Below, one piece after another: positions 14,304 through 15,941 of a DNA stretch of 15,941 nucleotides. Position numbers and translations under genes: made by a program. Positions within the stretch are counted from its first letter, which is position 1, and each line of letters begins with the position of its first letter. This DNA is from an uncultured Bdellovibrionales bacterium (lineage in GTDB: Bacteria > Bdellovibrionota > FAC87 > UBA2466), in NCBI GenBank assembly GCA_937903155.1, contig CALCZU010000044.1:1-15941 (forward strand), read 5' to 3'. The notes beneath the pieces are model-generated. The model was not told the DNA's origin, searched no databases, and was given only the letters and a program-made list of their open reading frames with translations.

Positions 14304-14936
14304 CTAATGCGAAAGACAAGCAATCTGCTCTTTGCTTCCATTCGTAAAACTTAAGTAGCAGGTACGAATAACTTCCGTACTACTCGCGCCGAAACAAGCG
14401 AGCTGTTCACGACTTCCATTGGTAAACGTCAGATAGCACTTATTCACGATCTCCAAACTCCGGGATCGAAAGCACGCCCCCTGCTCTACGCTGCCGTTCA
14501 AAAATTTTAAATAACATGCATTCATAATCTCAGCGCTCCCTCCACTGAGAAGACAGCCAAGTTGTCCCGAGCTTCCGTTAGTAAATTTCAGATAACACGT
14601 GTGGATTTGCTCCACGGTGTTCGCCGAAAAACACGCTCGCTGCTCCGGTGTTCCATTTCTAAAAGTCAGATAACATTTGCTGACGATGTCCACATCCTTC
14701 GCCGCAAAACAGGCAATTTGCTCGGAGCTTCCATTCGTGAAACTAACGTGACATTTATTGACAATCTCTAAGCTACTCGCGGAAAAACAAGCCACCTGCT
14801 CAGGACTTCCATTTGAGAAAAGAAGATGGCATTTCCTGATAATTTCAGTCGGGTCGGCGACTGCCTTACTCGGTAAAGTGCCGAATACCAAAAGCAGTAA
14901 CGTTGCTGCCAAAATGCGCATTGATTGAAACTTCAT
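14304..14936 (-). CDS. Secreted protein of seven cysteine-paired 26-27-residue repeats, unknown function
   Basis: The ATG at 14936 is supported by GGGGGAG just upstream on the minus strand and by the signal peptide it gives (MKFQSMRILAATLLLL, cleavage after VA near residue 27); a TTG at 14999 has neither. The mature part of the 210-residue product is nothing but repeats: start residues 31, 57, 83, 109, 136, 162 and 188, the last one short. The consensus is roughly E-I-V-x-K-C-Y-L-x-F-x-N-G-S-x-E-Q-x-A-C-F. Each repeat has two cysteines exactly 14 positions apart (36/50, 62/76, 88/102, 114/128, 141/155, 167/181, 193/207), giving 14 in total and none elsewhere, so disulfides in the periplasm or outside are likely. 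I do not recognise the family. The gene ends at the bidirectional terminator shared with tRNA-fMet. Confidence 0.8.
   Translation of the reverse strand: MKFQSMRILAATLLLLVFGTLPSKAVADPTEIIRKCHLLFSNGSPEQVACFSASSLEIVNKCHVSFTNGSSEQIACFAAKDVDIVSKCYLTFRNGTPEQRACFSANTVEQIHTCYLKFTNGSSGQLGCLLSGGSAEIMNACYLKFLNGSVEQGACFRSRSLEIVNKCYLTFTNGSREQLACFGASSTEVIRTCYLSFTNGSKEQIACLSH
14307..14846 (-). repeat. Tandem coding repeat, seven units of 78-81 bases
   Basis: The repeat array of the preceding gene has a period of 78 bases, with one unit of 81 (unit 4) and a last unit cut to 69. The units differ clearly at DNA level while keeping the Cys, NG(S/T) and Q positions. This indicates an old array under protein-level selection rather than a recent expansion. 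Confidence 0.8.
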
Positions 14937-15130
14937 GAACTCCCCCAAGCAATAATTAGTTTCTACTGTTGTGTTTAGTCCATCCGCGAGAATGTTCAAT
15001 GAAATTGCGCGTAGGCGTTAACTAGAAATAACTCTGCCAAAAGATCCCATCAAATCGCATCATCATTTGTCAGTGAGTGTTTGTGGTCTTCCGAGACAGC
15101 ACCGGTAAGGTGGAAATCAGGAGGCTTTAT

Positions 15131-15811
15131 ATGAAGCAGATAAAATTATTAGGACTAGAAATCACATTGTTATTCATCTCAACACTCGCAAATGCCATGA
15201 CCGTGACGATCACGGTGGATGACAAGATGCAGTTCTCACCCAAAGAGGTGACGGTGCAGGCGGGCGACACCATCGAATTTGTAAACACTGACAGGTTCCC
15301 ACACTCGATGACAGCGGATCCTACAAAAGCGAAAAACCCAGCCAGCGTTGTATTGCCAGCAGGTGCGAACCCATTCGATTCGGGACTCTTAAAACAAGGG
15401 CAGAAATTTTCGACAATCCTAACGGTTGCGGGAAACTACCAATACTTCTGCACGAAACACGAAGCAATGGGAATGACAGGAAAAATCACAGTACTCCAAG
15501 GATTCACAGAACCCGCTCCTCCCTTCGCTTGTAAGCTTTCTTACTACCTCGGCGATGTGAAAAAAGAGAAAGAACTTCTCTCTAAAGTAAATGACCATCT
15601 TCAAGTGATTCAAGAGCCTGTCGAGATTGAAGGAACCAAAGCTCAATTCTACATCTACTCATTGGGTTATTATTCCTCGATTTACTTAAATCTACTGAAT
15701 GGTTCCACCTATCTTTCCGGCGCTGAAGTGGCTTCCGGAAAAACCTTCAAACTGAACGTCAGTAGTCCCCCGATTACCGGCGTCAAATTTTTAACCGTCA
15801 CTTGTAAGTAG
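15131..15811 (+). CDS. Exported cupredoxin (plastocyanin-like blue copper domain) with unknown C-terminal domain
   Basis: The ATG at 15131 has a perfect AGGAGG (15119-15124) six bases upstream and gives a signal peptide (MKQIKLLGLE, core ITLLFISTLA, cleavage after ANA at residue 22); an upstream TTG at 15077 would mask it. Residues 23-123 are a plastocyanin/azurin-type fold with the full type 1 copper set: His58 (FPHSMT), Cys107, His110 and Met115 (FCTKHEAMGM). Such proteins shuttle single electrons or hold copper in the periplasm. Residues 130-226 form a second region of about 95 residues with two cysteines (Cys134, Cys225) near its ends, possibly one disulfide, that I do not recognise. The gene is divergent from the repeat-protein gene; the 194 bases between them show no strong promoter. 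Confidence 0.88.
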   Translation: MKQIKLLGLEITLLFISTLANAMTVTITVDDKMQFSPKEVTVQAGDTIEFVNTDRFPHSMTADPTKAKNPASVVLPAGANPFDSGLLKQGQKFSTILTVAGNYQYFCTKHEAMGMTGKITVLQGFTEPAPPFACKLSYYLGDVKKEKELLSKVNDHLQVIQEPVEIEGTKAQFYIYSLGYYSSIYLNLLNGSTYLSGAEVASGKTFKLNVSSPPITGVKFLTVTCK

Positions 15812-15819
15812 TACAGAAA

Positions 15820-15868
15820 CAAAAAACCAAAACTCCCTACCGATTCAATTGTCGAAAAGGTAGGGAGT
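15820..15868 (-). terminator. Intrinsic terminator pointing left, with perfect 10-bp stem
   Basis: ACTCCCTACC (15832-15841) pairs perfectly with GGTAGGGAGT (15859-15868) around a 17-base loop. On the plus strand no U-tract follows. On the minus strand the stem is followed by TTTGGTTTTTTG. It should therefore end a leftward transcript from beyond the right edge, and may also protect the end of the cupredoxin mRNA. At 15869-15941 a leftward coding end is possible (a minus-strand stop at 15903-15905 or 15895-15897), but it is too short to call. Confidence 0.65.
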
Positions 15869-15941
15869 ACCCGCAAAAAGGTACGGCGCTGAATTCAAAT
15901 TGCTAGCGCGACAGTTCGTTTATAGAAGACTTCGAATGGGG

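Noticed and set aside
14307..14846. CRISPR array
   Set aside because: The periodicity is a 78-base coding repeat with diverged DNA and conserved protein positions, with no identical repeats and spacers.
14937..14999. TTG at 14999 as the start of the repeat protein
   Set aside because: No ribosome site, and it would hide the signal peptide; ATG 14936 has GGGGGAG upstream.
15077..15130. TTG at 15077 as the cupredoxin start
   Set aside because: ATG 15131 has a perfect AGGAGG at six bases and begins the signal peptide.

Overview
The window looks like a stretch of chromosome from a Bdellovibrionota (Bdellovibrio-like) bacterium. This is an inference from the mix of content: a housekeeping block htpX-trpS-scpA-scpB plus a tRNA-fMet, set among many exported proteins (outer-membrane barrels, a lipoprotein, a secreted nuclease, small secreted repeat proteins), with moderate G+C by eye. 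No marker gene fixes the species. I see no CRISPR array, insertion sequence, phage gene, integrase or rRNA. No stretch longer than about 225 bases lacks a gene.

Region 1 (1-1829) is a cell-envelope block: the C-terminal part of an outer-membrane barrel protein cut by the left edge, a lipoprotein just behind it, and a second outer-membrane barrel protein with its own promoter-like sequence.

Region 2 (about 1889-7141) is the most unusual part. It is a two-gene unit in which a von Willebrand factor A (VWA) protein with a complete MIDAS metal site is followed, 25 bases after its stop, by a MoxR-type AAA+ ATPase. MoxR-VWA pairs are known as chaperone or metal-insertion machines of the cytoplasm. 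Here both proteins begin with good signal peptides, the VWA protein carries a linker of roughly 180 residues rich in Q/K/E/S/N/G, and the ATPase is fused to a C-terminal domain like formylglycine-generating enzyme (FGE) that lacks the FGE catalytic cysteines. An exported ATP-dependent machine poses an energy problem, which makes this the best candidate for an undescribed system.

Region 3 (7142-9712) holds another outer-membrane barrel protein, a convergent secreted endonuclease/exonuclease/phosphatase (EEP) nuclease that may be read from a leaderless mRNA, and a small secreted protein whose mature part is almost only Gly and Arg/Lys. The spacer before the small gene contains several inverted repeats.

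Region 4 (9796-14003) is core: the membrane metalloprotease HtpX, tryptophanyl-tRNA synthetase, the SMC partners ScpA and ScpB, and a small ABM-fold protein. The trpS start is odd. The best Shine-Dalgarno site points to an ATA codon overlapping the htpX stop, exactly where an ATGA overlap would be expected.

Region 5 (14031-15941) has an initiator tRNA with promoter and a bidirectional terminator, a convergent secreted protein built of seven 26-27-residue repeats with two cysteines each, a divergent cupredoxin with an unrecognised C-terminal domain, and a terminator at the right edge that points left and so implies a leftward gene outside the window.
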